Origin: Burkholderia sp.
GTDB lineage: Bacteria > Pseudomonadota > Gammaproteobacteria > Burkholderiales > Burkholderiaceae
Assembly: GCA_031253835.1 (NCBI GenBank)
Contig: JAIRVP010000032.1
Coordinates: forward strand, 62,001-126,000
Direction of reading: 5' to 3'
Length of the DNA: 64,000 nucleotides
This document shows positions 8,274 through 16,878 of this stretch, in pieces. Below the pieces are notes generated by a model. That model searched no databases and was not told where the DNA came from. It saw nothing but the letters and a program-made list of their open reading frames with translations. Numbering within the stretch: position 1 is the stretch's first letter; each line of letters opens with the position of its first letter. The position numbers and the translations under genes are program-made.

Positions 8274-9674
8274 CTACGCGCTGACGGCCTCCTGTTCGGC
8301 CTCGCGCTTGACCTGCTCGATGTCGCGAAACTGCGCGGCGGGATGCGTAGCCGGCAGCCGCGCCGTGCCGCCGAACAGCTTTTCGCGCAACGTACCCGGC
8401 GCATACGCGGTCGGGTACACGCCGCGCCGCTGCAGCTCCGGCACGAGATGGCGCACGACATCCTCGAACGTTTCATGCGCGACCGCGTACGCGAGATTGA
8501 AACCGTCGACGTCGGTCGCCTCAACCCATTCCTGCAGGATGTCCGCGACGGTCGCGGCCGACCCGACGAACACCGGGCCCATCCCGCCGATACCGCCCCA
8601 GGTCGCCAGCGCCTCGATCGTCCATGCAGTGTCGCCGCCCGACAGGTGCTCGACCGCCGACACGATCGCATTCGTTTCGACGCGCCGGACGGGATCGGCC
8701 GGCGCATACTGGCCGAAGTCGATGCCGGTCCAGCCCGACATGAACACCAGCGAGCCGTCGTACGACACGTAGCGGCGGTACTCGTCGAACTTGGCCTGCG
8801 CCTTCTCGTCGGTTTCGTCGACGATCACCGTGACGAGGTTGTAGATCAGTACCTTGGCCGGATCGCGGCCCGCGGCGGCCGCCTGCGCGCGCACGTCGGC
8901 CACGTAGCGCGCGAGCTGCTCGCGGGTCGGCGCGGCGACGAACACGCATTCGGCGTGCTGCGCGGCGAACGCCTTGCCGGGGCCGGACGCGCCGGCCTGG
9001 AACAGCACCGGCGTGCGCTGCGGCGACGGCTCGCACAGGTGGTAGCCGGGCACGTCGAAGAAGCGCCCCTTGTGGCCGATCTCGTGCACCTTCTCCGGAT
9101 GCGTGAATACGCGGCCGTCACGATCGCGCACCACCGCGCCATCCTCCCAGCTGCCTTCGAACAGCTTGTACAGCACCTCGACGTATTCGGCTGCGACCGC
9201 ATAGCGGTCGTCGTGCGTGCGCAGGCCGTGATCGCCTACATTCTTCGCGCCGCTCTCCAGGTACGACGTGACGATATTCCACGCGAGCCGGCCCTTCGTG
9301 TGGTGGTCGGCCGTCGACAGCCGGCGCGCGAACGTGTACGGGTGCTCGAACGTCGTCGATGCGGTGATGCCGATGCCGAGATGCTCGGTCGCCATCGCGA
9401 TCGGCGCGGCGAGCTGCAGCGGATCGTTGACCGGAATCTGCGCGGCCTGGTGCAGCGCGTGATAGTTGCTGCCCTGGTAGACGTCGTAATAGCCGATCAC
9501 GTCCGCGATGAAGATCGCGTCGAAGATCCCGCGTTCGAGCACGCGGGCGAGGTCGGTCCAGTAGTCGAGATCCTTGTACTGCCACGAGCGGTCGCGCGGA
9601 TGCGCCCACAGGCCGGGCGACTGGTGGCCGACGCAGTTCATCTCGAATGCATTGAAACGAATCGTCTTGCTCAT
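8274..9674 (-). CDS. LLM-class FMN-dependent monooxygenase, NtaA/SnaA/DszA family
   Basis: The 466-residue protein matches the two-component flavin monooxygenase family that includes nitrilotriacetate monooxygenase NtaA, SnaA and dibenzothiophene-sulfone monooxygenase DszA. Diagnostic text includes 'MNCVGHQSPGLWAHPRDRSWQYKDLDYW' near the N-terminus, 'FIADVIGYYDVYQGS' (about 55-70), 'TTFEHPYTFARRLSTADHHTKGRLAWNIVTSYLESGAKN' (about 110-150) and 'SPQRTPVLFQAGASGPGKAFAA' (about 215-236). Such enzymes use reduced FMN from a separate reductase, and no reductase is in the window. ATG 9674 overlaps the stop of the DszC-like flavoprotein (ATGA), so the two are one transcript, a DszC-then-DszA pairing that suggests sequential oxidation of an organosulfur or amine substrate. 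Confidence 0.88.
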   Translation of the reverse strand: MSKTIRFNAFEMNCVGHQSPGLWAHPRDRSWQYKDLDYWTDLARVLERGIFDAIFIADVIGYYDVYQGSNYHALHQAAQIPVNDPLQLAAPIAMATEHLGIGITASTTFEHPYTFARRLSTADHHTKGRLAWNIVTSYLESGAKNVGDHGLRTHDDRYAVAAEYVEVLYKLFEGSWEDGAVVRDRDGRVFTHPEKVHEIGHKGRFFDVPGYHLCEPSPQRTPVLFQAGASGPGKAFAAQHAECVFVAAPTREQLARYVADVRAQAAAAGRDPAKVLIYNLVTVIVDETDEKAQAKFDEYRRYVSYDGSLVFMSGWTGIDFGQYAPADPVRRVETNAIVSAVEHLSGGDTAWTIEALATWGGIGGMGPVFVGSAATVADILQEWVEATDVDGFNLAYAVAHETFEDVVRHLVPELQRRGVYPTAYAPGTLREKLFGGTARLPATHPAAQFRDIEQVKREAEQEAVSA

Positions 9675-10930
9675 CGTGCGGCTCCCGTTTCCGCGCCGGC
9701 GCCCGCACCGTTGCCGACACGCCAGACGAACGGCGGCGTACGGCCGTTGATGACCCAGTCGCCGACGATCCGCGCCTTGTAGACGAGCGGATTGTGCGAC
9801 GACACCGTACGCGCGTTGCGCCAGTGGCGGTCGAGCGCGGTCGTGGTGCGCGTCGCGGATGCGCCGAGCGCGTCGAACAGGCGCGTTGCCGCGCGCAGCA
9901 CGAGCTCGGACACGACGAGCTGGCTCTGCGCGGATTCGATCTCGGCCGCGACGTTCGCCGCGTGCTCGGCCGCTTCGTCGTCGCCGAAGCGCGCTTCATA
10001 GGCCTGCTGAAGCGGCTGCGCGGCGCGCAGCGCGAGCGCGTCGGCCGCGTACGCCCATGAAGCGATCTCGCCGATCACCTGCTGCAGCTGCGCGTCGTCG
10101 CCCGCACGCGGTGCGTTGCCGTGGCTGTACACGCGCGTGCGGTTGCGCACGAGCTCACCCGCGTCGCGCACGATCGCGTGGCCGATACCGGCCAGCGTCG
10201 CGACATGGAACAGCTGGTAGAACGCGGTCTGGTACTTGAAGCGGCGCGCGAAGTCGATCACGTTGTCGGCATCGACAGCTGCATCCTCGAAACGTGTCGT
10301 GCCGCTGCCGGTCGTCGTCTGGCCGAAGCCGTCCCAGTCGTCCTCGCGGATCACGCCGGGCTGCGCGGTCGCGACGGCGACGATCACGTCGCTGCCGTCG
10401 TGCGCGCGCTGCGCGAACACGTCGATCCAGTCGGCGAACAGGCTGCCCGTGCTGTAGAACTTCCGCCCGTTCAGCACGAACCGGCCGTTCTGTTCCGATA
10501 CCTTCGTGACGGTCTGGCCGAGCGGCACGTCGCCGGCCTCCGACCACGCATTGCCGACGAACTGGCCGCTCGCGAAGCGGTCGAACCAGGTCGTGCGCTG
10601 CGGCCCGGGCGGGGCGTTCAGCCAGTCCTCGACGAACGCGAAATGCCCGCGCAACGCCTGCGGCAGATTCGAGTCGGCAGCAGCCAGTTCGGTCAGCAGC
10701 CGGAACAGCTGCGGCAGCGACGCACCGGCACCGCCGGCACTGGCCGGCAGCCGCGCCGCGCCGAAGCCCGCCGCCTTCAGCCAGCCGATTGCCTCGTGCG
10801 GCAGTTCACGGCGGCGTTCGCGTTCGGCCGTGCCCGCGGCGATGCGCTCGAAGATCGGCCTGAACCGGCTCGCGAGCGTGTCGTAGTCGGTACCGGTTGA
10901 AAGGTCGGGGGCTGCGTGCGTCGAAGTCAT
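9671..10930 (-). CDS. Acyl-CoA dehydrogenase-fold flavoprotein, SfnB/DszC family
   Basis: The 419-residue protein has the acyl-CoA dehydrogenase fold but belongs to the SfnB/DszC monooxygenase branch. 'VGNAWSEAGDVPLGQTVTKVSEQNGRFVLNGRKFYSTGSLFADWIDVFA' (about 125-175) and the C-terminal 'ALDRHWRNARTVSSHNPLVYKARIVGDW' are its hallmarks. DszC uses reduced flavin and O2 to oxygenate sulfur heterocycles; SfnB is tied to dimethyl sulfone use. I placed the start at ATG 10930 (MTSTHAAPD), 24 codons inside the open frame. It is translationally coupled to the DszA-like gene and divergent from a paralogue at 11223. Confidence 0.86.
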   Translation of the reverse strand: MTSTHAAPDLSTGTDYDTLASRFRPIFERIAAGTAERERRRELPHEAIGWLKAAGFGAARLPASAGGAGASLPQLFRLLTELAAADSNLPQALRGHFAFVEDWLNAPPGPQRTTWFDRFASGQFVGNAWSEAGDVPLGQTVTKVSEQNGRFVLNGRKFYSTGSLFADWIDVFAQRAHDGSDVIVAVATAQPGVIREDDWDGFGQTTTGSGTTRFEDAAVDADNVIDFARRFKYQTAFYQLFHVATLAGIGHAIVRDAGELVRNRTRVYSHGNAPRAGDDAQLQQVIGEIASWAYAADALALRAAQPLQQAYEARFGDDEAAEHAANVAAEIESAQSQLVVSELVLRAATRLFDALGASATRTTTALDRHWRNARTVSSHNPLVYKARIVGDWVINGRTPPFVWRVGNGAGAGAETGAAR

Positions 10931-11222
10931 GCGGTGTTCCTCGAAGAGCGGGGCCGAGTGCGCCGGGAAGCCAGTATAGGAAGCGCAATGCGAGCGTTCC
11001 AATAACGGATTCGCAGATCGTTATCGTCGCTGCGTATTACCGCGACGGGACTGAACCACGCCGACGCCGGGGCGTCGATTGCGACGCAAAAGCACCACGT
11101 TGCTGGAGAAAATCGCCAGATCGTTTGTTATCCAGAGGAATATCGTTTCGAGAATCGCTCGTTTTTCCGGCCCGCGATGCGCTGCTAGATTGAATGCTTT
11201 CGTCATTCGACAGGAGCACCCG
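10931..11222. promoter_or_regulatory. Divergent promoter region between two SfnB/DszC-like genes
   Basis: This 292-bp region holds an inverted repeat ATAACG (11002-11007) / CGTTAT (11019-11024), a GTTATCC heptamer (11127-11133) matching the reverse of 6524-6530, and a good ribosome binding site AGGAG (11212-11216) for the gene at 11223. The shared motif hints at one sulfur regulator acting on several cluster A promoters. Confidence 0.4.
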
Positions 11223-12461
11223 ATGTCAGACACGAGCGCCACGATTCAGGAGCGGCCGGCCGAAGCACAACCGCACGCGGCCCGCGTGATCGCCGACGAC
11301 GCTCAGGCGATCGCGGCTGCGCACGCGCTGGCGAAACGGCTCGCGGAAGGCGCGGCCGAACGCGATCGCACGCGCCGGCTGCCGCGCGACGAGATCGAAT
11401 GGTTCTCGCAGTCGGGGCTGTGGGCGATCACGGTGCCGAAGGCATACGGCGGCGCAGGCGTGTCGTATGTGACGCTGACCGAGGTCATCAAGATCGTCGC
11501 GGCAGCCGATCCGTCGCTCGGGCAGCTGCCGCAGAATCATTTCGGGCTGGTCGACGTGATCGCGCTGACCGGCACCGACGCGCAGAAGCGTCACTTCTTC
11601 GCGGAAATTCTGAGCGGCAAGCGCTTCGGCAACGGGTTCTCGGAGAAGGGCACGAAGCACGTGCTCGACCTGAAGACGCGTGTGCGACAGGACGGCGACC
11701 ACCATGTCGTCGACGGCACCAAGTTCTACTCGCCCGGTGCGCTGTTCGCGCACTACGTGCCGGTGCTCGGCCTCGACGACGCACACCAGGCCTGGCTCGC
11801 ATACATGCCGCAACCGACGCCGGGGCTGACCGTGATCGACGACTGGTCGGGCTTCGGCCAGCGGACGACCGCGAGCGGCACGGTCGTGCTCGACGCGGTG
11901 CGCGTACCGGCGTCGCACGTGCTGCCCGCGCAGCGCGTGTCGGACGTGCCGACGCTCAACGGTCCGCTGTCGCAGATCATCCAGGCCGCGATCGACGCGG
12001 GCATCGCGAAGGCGGCCATCGCCGATACGCTGGCATTCGTGCGTACGCGTACGCGCCCGTGGGTCGACAGCGGCGTCGAGCGCGCAGCCGACGATCCGCT
12101 GACGATCCGCGAGATCGGCCACCTGCACATCCAGCTGCATGCGGCCGAGGCATTGCTCGAACGCGCGGCACGCACGCTCGACGAGATCGCGGCGCGCGGC
12201 GACGTGACCGAAGACGACGTCGCGCGCGCCTCGGTCGCGGTTGGCGAAGCCAAGGTGTTGACGACCGAGGTCGCGCTGCTCGCGGGCGAGAAGCTGTTCG
12301 AGCTGGCCGGCACGCAGTCGACGCTCGCCGAGCACAACCTCGACCGGCATTGGCGCAACGCGCGCACGCATACGCTGCACGATCCCGTGCGCTGGAAATA
12401 TCACCTTGTCGGCAACTACTACCTGAACGGCGTGCGTCCGGCGCGCCATGCGTGGAATTGA
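11223..12461 (+). CDS. Acyl-CoA dehydrogenase-fold flavoprotein, SfnB/DszC family
   Basis: This 412-residue paralogue of the gene at 9671 carries 'FGNGFSEKGTKHVLDLKTRVRQDGDHHVVDGTKFYSPGALFAHYVPV' (about 130-178), 'DDWSGFGQRTTASGTVVLDAVRVPASHV' (about 207-235) and the family C-terminus 'NLDRHWRNARTHTLHDPVRWKYHLVGNYYLNG'. The last block is shared by all three SfnB/DszC-like proteins of the window. AGGAG 6 nt upstream of ATG 11223 fixes the start. It probably oxygenates a different organosulfur substrate, or the other half of a two-step reaction; which one cannot be read from sequence. A strong hairpin follows at 12481-12516. Confidence 0.86.
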   Translation: MSDTSATIQERPAEAQPHAARVIADDAQAIAAAHALAKRLAEGAAERDRTRRLPRDEIEWFSQSGLWAITVPKAYGGAGVSYVTLTEVIKIVAAADPSLGQLPQNHFGLVDVIALTGTDAQKRHFFAEILSGKRFGNGFSEKGTKHVLDLKTRVRQDGDHHVVDGTKFYSPGALFAHYVPVLGLDDAHQAWLAYMPQPTPGLTVIDDWSGFGQRTTASGTVVLDAVRVPASHVLPAQRVSDVPTLNGPLSQIIQAAIDAGIAKAAIADTLAFVRTRTRPWVDSGVERAADDPLTIREIGHLHIQLHAAEALLERAARTLDEIAARGDVTEDDVARASVAVGEAKVLTTEVALLAGEKLFELAGTQSTLAEHNLDRHWRNARTHTLHDPVRWKYHLVGNYYLNGVRPARHAWN

Positions 12462-12480
12462 TCCGCGATGTGCAGCGGCC

Positions 12481-12516
12481 CGTCCGACCGCTGCGCGTCG
12501 CGCTAGCGGTCGGACG
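12481..12516. terminator. Perfect 12-bp inverted repeat (terminator-like)
   Basis: CGTCCGACCGCT at 12481-12492 pairs exactly with AGCGGTCGGACG at 12505-12516 around a 12-nt loop. It is located 20 nt after the stop of the flavoprotein gene and before the convergent lyase gene ending at 12611. No U-run follows. Confidence 0.6.
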
Positions 12517-12610
12517 CCAGCAGCGCCCGGGCCAATAGCCGCGCGAACCCGTCCAGCGCGAAGCCCAACGCGCCGATGACGACCCGCACCCATCCTTCAG
12601 AAAATTGCGC

Positions 12611-13462
12611 CTACTTCCGCGTGCTCGCGACAATGACCTCCGCCGCCCGGATCACCGGAAGATCGACCATGCGGCCGTCGAGGCTGAACACCGCGCCGCC
12701 GTGTTGCGCGGCCTCGTCGATCACGCGGCGCGCCCATGCGTGTTCGGCATCCGAATAGCCCATCGCGTCGTTCACGCCGGCGATCTGCGCCGGGTGAATG
12801 CACAGCTTGCCGCCGAAGCCGAACGCGCGTGCGCGCCGGGCATCGGCCGCGAGCTGCGCGGCATCATCGGTGCGAACGGTCACGCCGTCGATCGGCGCGG
12901 GCAGTCGCGCACGGCGCGACGCGGCCACGAGCGCATTGCGCGCAAAGGCCAGCTCCGGCTCGTCGGGCGACGCGCGCATGCCGAGGTCGAGCTGGAAATC
13001 CAGGTGGCCGAATGCAACGCGAGCGACCTGCGGATCGCGCGCCAGCACGTCGGCCGCATCGAGCCCGGCCAGCGATTCGATCAACGCGACGATGTGCGCT
13101 GCATCGCCGAGCTGCGCCGCGACGGCGCGCAGCGCGTTCGGGTCTTCCGACTTCGGCAGCATCACGGCGACGCCTTGCGGCGTCCAGTCGCGCAGCAGTG
13201 CGAGGTCCGCGTCGTGCCACGGCGTACCGACGGCGTTCACGCGCACGACGGTGCGCGAGCGCTGCTCCGAAGTCAGCAGCGGCAGATGCTGCGCGAGTTG
13301 CGTGCGCGCGTCGTCCTTGCGGTCGATGCCGATCGCATCCTCGAGATCGATGACGATGCAGTCGGCGCCCGAATCGAGCGCCTTCGCAAAGCGTTCGGGC
13401 CGGGTGGCCGGCACGAACAGGAGACTGCGGGCGTGCTGCACGAGGAGAGAATCGGTGGACAT
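12611..13462 (-). CDS. HpcH/HpaI aldolase / citrate-lyase-beta-like CoA ester lyase
   Basis: The 283-residue protein has the CitE-like pattern: 'ARSLLFVPATRPERFAKALDSGADCIVIDLEDAI' (about 11-44), the substrate arginine region 'RTVVRVNAVGTPWHDAD' (about 69-86), 'IVALIESLAGLDAADVL' (Glu metal ligand, about 123-139), 'RVAFGHLDFQLDLGM' (Asp ligand) and 'AFGFGGKLCIHPAQI'. The family cleaves 3-hydroxy-acyl-CoA thioesters such as malyl-, citramalyl- or 3-hydroxymethylglutaryl-type CoA. It is last in an operon with a CoA-transferase and an acyl-CoA dehydrogenase, so it probably splits the hydroxylated CoA ester at the end of that pathway; the substrate is unknown. Confidence 0.87.
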   Translation of the reverse strand: MSTDSLLVQHARSLLFVPATRPERFAKALDSGADCIVIDLEDAIGIDRKDDARTQLAQHLPLLTSEQRSRTVVRVNAVGTPWHDADLALLRDWTPQGVAVMLPKSEDPNALRAVAAQLGDAAHIVALIESLAGLDAADVLARDPQVARVAFGHLDFQLDLGMRASPDEPELAFARNALVAASRRARLPAPIDGVTVRTDDAAQLAADARRARAFGFGGKLCIHPAQIAGVNDAMGYSDAEHAWARRVIDEAAQHGGAVFSLDGRMVDLPVIRAAEVIVASTRK

Positions 13463-13465
13463 GGT

Positions 13466-14656
13466 TCAGATCGCGCCGGCGGCACGCAATTGTTCGATAT
13501 CGGCGTCGGTGCGCCCGAGCGCGCGGAGAATGGCCGTGCTGTGCTCGCCGAGCGCGGGCACCGGGTCCATGCGCACGTCGAAGCTGTCGATCGTGGCGGG
13601 CGGCAGCAGCGCCTGCAGTTCGCCGGCGGGCGAATCGACGGTACGAAAGCGCTGGCGCGCATGCAGTTGCGGGTGCGCCCACAGGTCGTCCATCTGGTTG
13701 ACGGCCGCATTGGCGATCTGCGCGTCGTCCAGGCGCGCAATGACCTCCTGCGCGGTGAGGCCGGCAAACGCGGCTTCGATCACGGCCTTCAGTTCGGCGC
13801 GATGTTCCGAGCGGCGCACGTTGGCGTCGAAGCGCGGGTCGGTCGCGAGCGCCGGGTCACGCAGCACGGCGTCGCAGAACACCGTCCACTCGCGCTCGTT
13901 CTGCAGGCCCAGCATCACCACGCGGCCGTCGCCGGCCGTGAACGGGCCGTACGGATAGATGGTCGCGTGCGCCGCGCCGCTGCGGGCCGGCTGCTGCTGG
14001 CCGTCGTACGCGTAGTACATCGGGAAACCCATCCACTCGCCGAGCGCCTCGAGCATCGAGATTTCCACGTGCGAGCCTTCGCCCGTGAGGCCGCGCTGCA
14101 GCAGCGCGCTGAGAATGCCCGTGTACGCATACATGCCGGCCGCGATGTCCGCGATCGACACGCCGGCCTTGCTCGGCTCGTCGGGCGTGCCGGTGATCGA
14201 CAGGAACGCGGCCTCGCTCTGGATCAGCAGGTCGTAGGCCTTCTTGTCGCGATAGGGGCCGTCGCCGCCGTAGCCGGAGATGTCGCAGACGACGAGGCGC
14301 GGATAGCGGGCATGCAGCGCATCGAACGACAGCCCCATGCGCGCGGCCGCGCCGGGCGCCAGGTTCTGCACGAGCACGTCGGCCTGGGCCACGAGCTCGC
14401 CGAGCACGTCCTGCGCGGCGGGTTGCTTCAGGTCCAGCGTGAGGCTTTCCTTCGACCGGTTGGTCCAGACGAAATGCGACGCGAGGCCGTGGGTCCGTTG
14501 ATCGTAGGCGCGCGCGAAATCGCCGACACCGGGGCGCTCCACCTTGATCACGCGTGCACCGAGATCGGCGAGCTGGCGCGTGCAGAAGGGGGCGGCGATC
14601 GCATGTTCGAGCGCGACGACGGTCATCCCGCTCAGGGGGCCTTTTCGAGCTTGCAT
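13466..14656 (-). CDS. CaiB/BaiF family (type III) CoA-transferase
   Basis: The 396-residue protein is a type III CoA-transferase: 'MTVVALEHAIAAPFCTRQLADLGARVIKVERPGVGDFAR' (N-terminal Rossmann part), 'FVWTNRSKESLTLDLKQ', 'DVLVQNLAPGAAARMGLSFDAL' and 'SGYGGDGPYRDKKAYDLLIQSEAAFLSITG'. In the last block the Asp of 'YDLLIQ' matches the catalytic aspartate that forms the acyl anhydride. ATG 14656 is internal to a much longer frame that runs antisense-style through the dehydrogenase gene. Spacing is 2 nt from the dehydrogenase stop and 3 nt to the lyase, so this is one operon. It activates an acid by CoA transfer, probably from succinyl-CoA. Confidence 0.88.
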   Translation of the reverse strand: MQARKGPLSGMTVVALEHAIAAPFCTRQLADLGARVIKVERPGVGDFARAYDQRTHGLASHFVWTNRSKESLTLDLKQPAAQDVLGELVAQADVLVQNLAPGAAARMGLSFDALHARYPRLVVCDISGYGGDGPYRDKKAYDLLIQSEAAFLSITGTPDEPSKAGVSIADIAAGMYAYTGILSALLQRGLTGEGSHVEISMLEALGEWMGFPMYYAYDGQQQPARSGAAHATIYPYGPFTAGDGRVVMLGLQNEREWTVFCDAVLRDPALATDPRFDANVRRSEHRAELKAVIEAAFAGLTAQEVIARLDDAQIANAAVNQMDDLWAHPQLHARQRFRTVDSPAGELQALLPPATIDSFDVRMDPVPALGEHSTAILRALGRTDADIEQLRAAGAI

Positions 14657-14658
14657 GG

Positions 14659-15831
14659 TCAGTAGGAACGGGGAAGTTCCAGCACGTGCTCGGCCACATG
14701 CCCGAGAATCATGTTGGTGGAAATCGGCGCGACCTGGTACAGGCGCGTTTCGCGGAACTTGCGCTCCACGTCGTATTCGCATGCGAAGCCGAAGCCGCCA
14801 TGCGTCTGCAGGCACGCGTTGGCGGCTTCCCAGCTCGCCTTCGCGGCCAGGTACTTGGCCATGTTGGCCTCGACGCCCGCGTTCTGGCGCGCGTCGATCA
14901 TCCCGCAGGCGCGCCAGCGCATCAGGTTCGCGGCTTCCAGCTCGATGAACGACTCGGCCAGCGGAAACTGGATCCCCTGGTTCTGCCCGATCGGGCGGCC
15001 GAACACCTTGCGCTCGACCGCGTAGTCGCGCGCCTTCTCCAGGAACCAGTAGCCGTCGCCGATGCACTCGGCCGCGATCAGCGTGCGCTCGGCGTTCAGG
15101 CCGTCGAAGATCACCTTCAGCCCCTTGCCCTCGGTGCCCAGCAGCGCGTCTTCCGGCAGCTCCAGGTTGTCGAAGAACAATTCGTTGGTCTCGTGATTGA
15201 CCATGTTGAGGATCGGCCGCACCGTGAGGCCGTTGCCGATCGCCTTGTCGAGCTCGACGATGAAGCACGACAGGCCATCGCTCTTCTTCTGCACGTGGTC
15301 CAGCGGCGTGGTGCGCGCGAGCAGGATCAGCAGGTCGCTGTGCTGGACCCGCGAGATCCACACCTTCTGGCCGTTGACGACCCAGCGGCCGTCTTTCCTC
15401 ACGGCCGTGGTCTGGAGCCTGGTGGTGTCGCTGCCGGTGGTCGGCTCGGTCACGCCCATCGACTGCACGCGCAGTTCGCCCGACGCGATGCGCGGCAGAT
15501 AGCGCTGTTTCTGTGCTTCCGTGCCGCTGAACACGATCGTGTTCATCACGTACATCTGGCCGTGGCACGCGCCCGAGTTGCCGCCGGCGCGGTTGATCTC
15601 TTCCATGATGACGGACGCCTCGGCCATCGACAGCCCGGGGCCGCCGTATTCCTGCGGAATCAGCGCGGCGAGCCAGCCGGCTTGCGTGAGGGCATCGACG
15701 AATGCCTCGGGATAGCCGCGGGCCTCGTCGATCCTGCGGTGGTAGTCGGCCGGAAACTGGTTGCACAGGCCGCGCACCGCGTCGCGGATTGCCTGGTACT
15801 GGTCGGGGGCGGAAAAAATGGAGGCGCTCAT
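14659..15831 (-). CDS. Acyl-CoA dehydrogenase (isovaleryl/glutaryl-like)
   Basis: The 390-residue flavoenzyme carries the two PROSITE-type signatures of the family: 'MGVTEPTTGSDTTRLQTTA' (about 125-143) and 'QTHGGFGFACEYDVERKFRETRLYQVAPISTN' (about 345-375). The usual C-terminal catalytic Glu of the YEG loop is replaced by Gln (YQVAPIS), while 'LNAERTLIAAECIG' (about 240) supplies a Glu at the position used by isovaleryl-CoA dehydrogenase. That implies a branched or dicarboxylic substrate. The start is ATG 15831 (MSASIFS) with AGGAT just upstream; ATG 15867 is possible. It is the first gene of the operon, divergent from the LysR gene at 15944. Confidence 0.88.
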   Translation of the reverse strand: MSASIFSAPDQYQAIRDAVRGLCNQFPADYHRRIDEARGYPEAFVDALTQAGWLAALIPQEYGGPGLSMAEASVIMEEINRAGGNSGACHGQMYVMNTIVFSGTEAQKQRYLPRIASGELRVQSMGVTEPTTGSDTTRLQTTAVRKDGRWVVNGQKVWISRVQHSDLLILLARTTPLDHVQKKSDGLSCFIVELDKAIGNGLTVRPILNMVNHETNELFFDNLELPEDALLGTEGKGLKVIFDGLNAERTLIAAECIGDGYWFLEKARDYAVERKVFGRPIGQNQGIQFPLAESFIELEAANLMRWRACGMIDARQNAGVEANMAKYLAAKASWEAANACLQTHGGFGFACEYDVERKFRETRLYQVAPISTNMILGHVAEHVLELPRSY

Positions 15832-15943
15832 CAATCCTGTCTCGTCACTGGCATCGTCGCGGTCCATAATAAGTTTTGATGGATTCGTTAAAAAATAGAA
15901 TTTTTTGATCGATGGATCAGTTTTCGGTATCGAGGTATCTGCG
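15832..15943. promoter_or_regulatory. Divergent LysR/CoA-operon promoter with AT-rich dyad
   Basis: The 112-bp intergenic region contains an A6-N5-T6 dyad (AAAAAA 15890-15895, TTTTTT 15901-15906), which includes T-N11-A spacing typical of LysR boxes. A repeated TTTTGAT...GGAT element occurs at 15875-15885 and 15903-15916. It is the likely binding site of the adjacent LysR regulator. Confidence 0.5.
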
Positions 15944-16873
15944 ATGGATCTGAAGCAACTGCGCGCGTTCGTCACCGTCGCCGAAACCGGCAACGTCACG
16001 CGGGCGTCGAGCCTGCTGAACCTCGTGCAGCCCGCGGTGTCGCGCCAGTTGCGCCTGCTCGAGGAGGACATGGGCACGGAGCTGTTCGACCGCAGCCGTC
16101 ACGGGATGCAGCTCACGCCGTCGGGCAAGACGATGCTCGAGTACGCGCGGCGCATCCTCAACGAGGTGGCGCGCGCCAAGGCCGAGATCCAGCCGACCGA
16201 CGGGCCCGTCGCCGGCATCGTGAGCATCGGGCTGCTGGCCAGCACGTCGGACCTGCTGGCCACGCGGCTGGCCGGCGAGGTCGCGCGGCGTTACCCGCAC
16301 ATCCGCCTGCGGCTCACGATCGGCTACGCGGGGCACCTGCAGGACTGGCTCGAAGCCGGCGACGTCGATGCCGCGCTGCTGTACGGGCAGAAGGAAACGC
16401 CCGCGCTGCACGTCAAGGCGTTGATCGAGGAGAGCCTGTGGGCCGTGGCCGCGCCGTCGGCGGGGTTGACGCGCAAGCGGCCGGTCGCGCTGTCGCGCGT
16501 CGCGAACGAGCCGTTCATCCTGCCGTCCGCGCCGCAGGGCCTGCGCGCGGCGATCGAGCATGCGGCGGCCGAGGCCGACGTGACGTTGCGGGTGGTGGCC
16601 GAAACCAATGCGCTGAGCGTGCAGAAGGAACTGGTCGCGCAAGGTCACGGGTGGACGATCCTGCCGGCCGTCGCCGTCACGCAGGAGCTCGAGCAGCGCA
16701 CGCTGGGCGCGGCGCCGCTCGCGCCGCTGGGGCTGCGGCGCACGATCGTGCTGGCGGCGCCCAGCAGCCGGCAGGCCACGGCACCGGTTCGCTGCGTGGT
16801 CGGCGTGCTGCTCGACTGCGTGAAGGACACGTTCGAACAGGGCCACTGGCCCGACGCGCGCTGGCTCGGCTAG
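15944..16873 (+). CDS. LysR family transcriptional regulator
   Basis: 309 residues with the LysR helix-turn-helix at residues 1-60: 'MDLKQLRAFVTVAETGNVTRASSLLNLVQPAVSRQLRLLEEDMGTELFDRS'. The effector domain follows ('GIVSIGLLASTSDLLATRLAGEVARRYPHIRLRLTIGYAGHLQDWLEAGDVDAALLY'), close in style to the Nac/CysB-like group. ATG 15944 starts exactly at the canonical 'MDLKQLR'; 13 extra upstream codons in the frame are unlikely to be translated. It is divergent from the acyl-CoA dehydrogenase operon, which it probably activates in response to the pathway acid or CoA ester. Confidence 0.9.
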   Translation: MDLKQLRAFVTVAETGNVTRASSLLNLVQPAVSRQLRLLEEDMGTELFDRSRHGMQLTPSGKTMLEYARRILNEVARAKAEIQPTDGPVAGIVSIGLLASTSDLLATRLAGEVARRYPHIRLRLTIGYAGHLQDWLEAGDVDAALLYGQKETPALHVKALIEESLWAVAAPSAGLTRKRPVALSRVANEPFILPSAPQGLRAAIEHAAAEADVTLRVVAETNALSVQKELVAQGHGWTILPAVAVTQELEQRTLGAAPLAPLGLRRTIVLAAPSSRQATAPVRCVVGVLLDCVKDTFEQGHWPDARWLG

Positions 16874-16878
16874 GGCAG

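Noticed and set aside
12605..14665. 686-codon plus-strand open frame opposite the CoA-lyase and CoA-transferase genes
   Set aside because: Translation is arginine/histidine-rich without domains; both minus-strand genes have full catalytic motifs.
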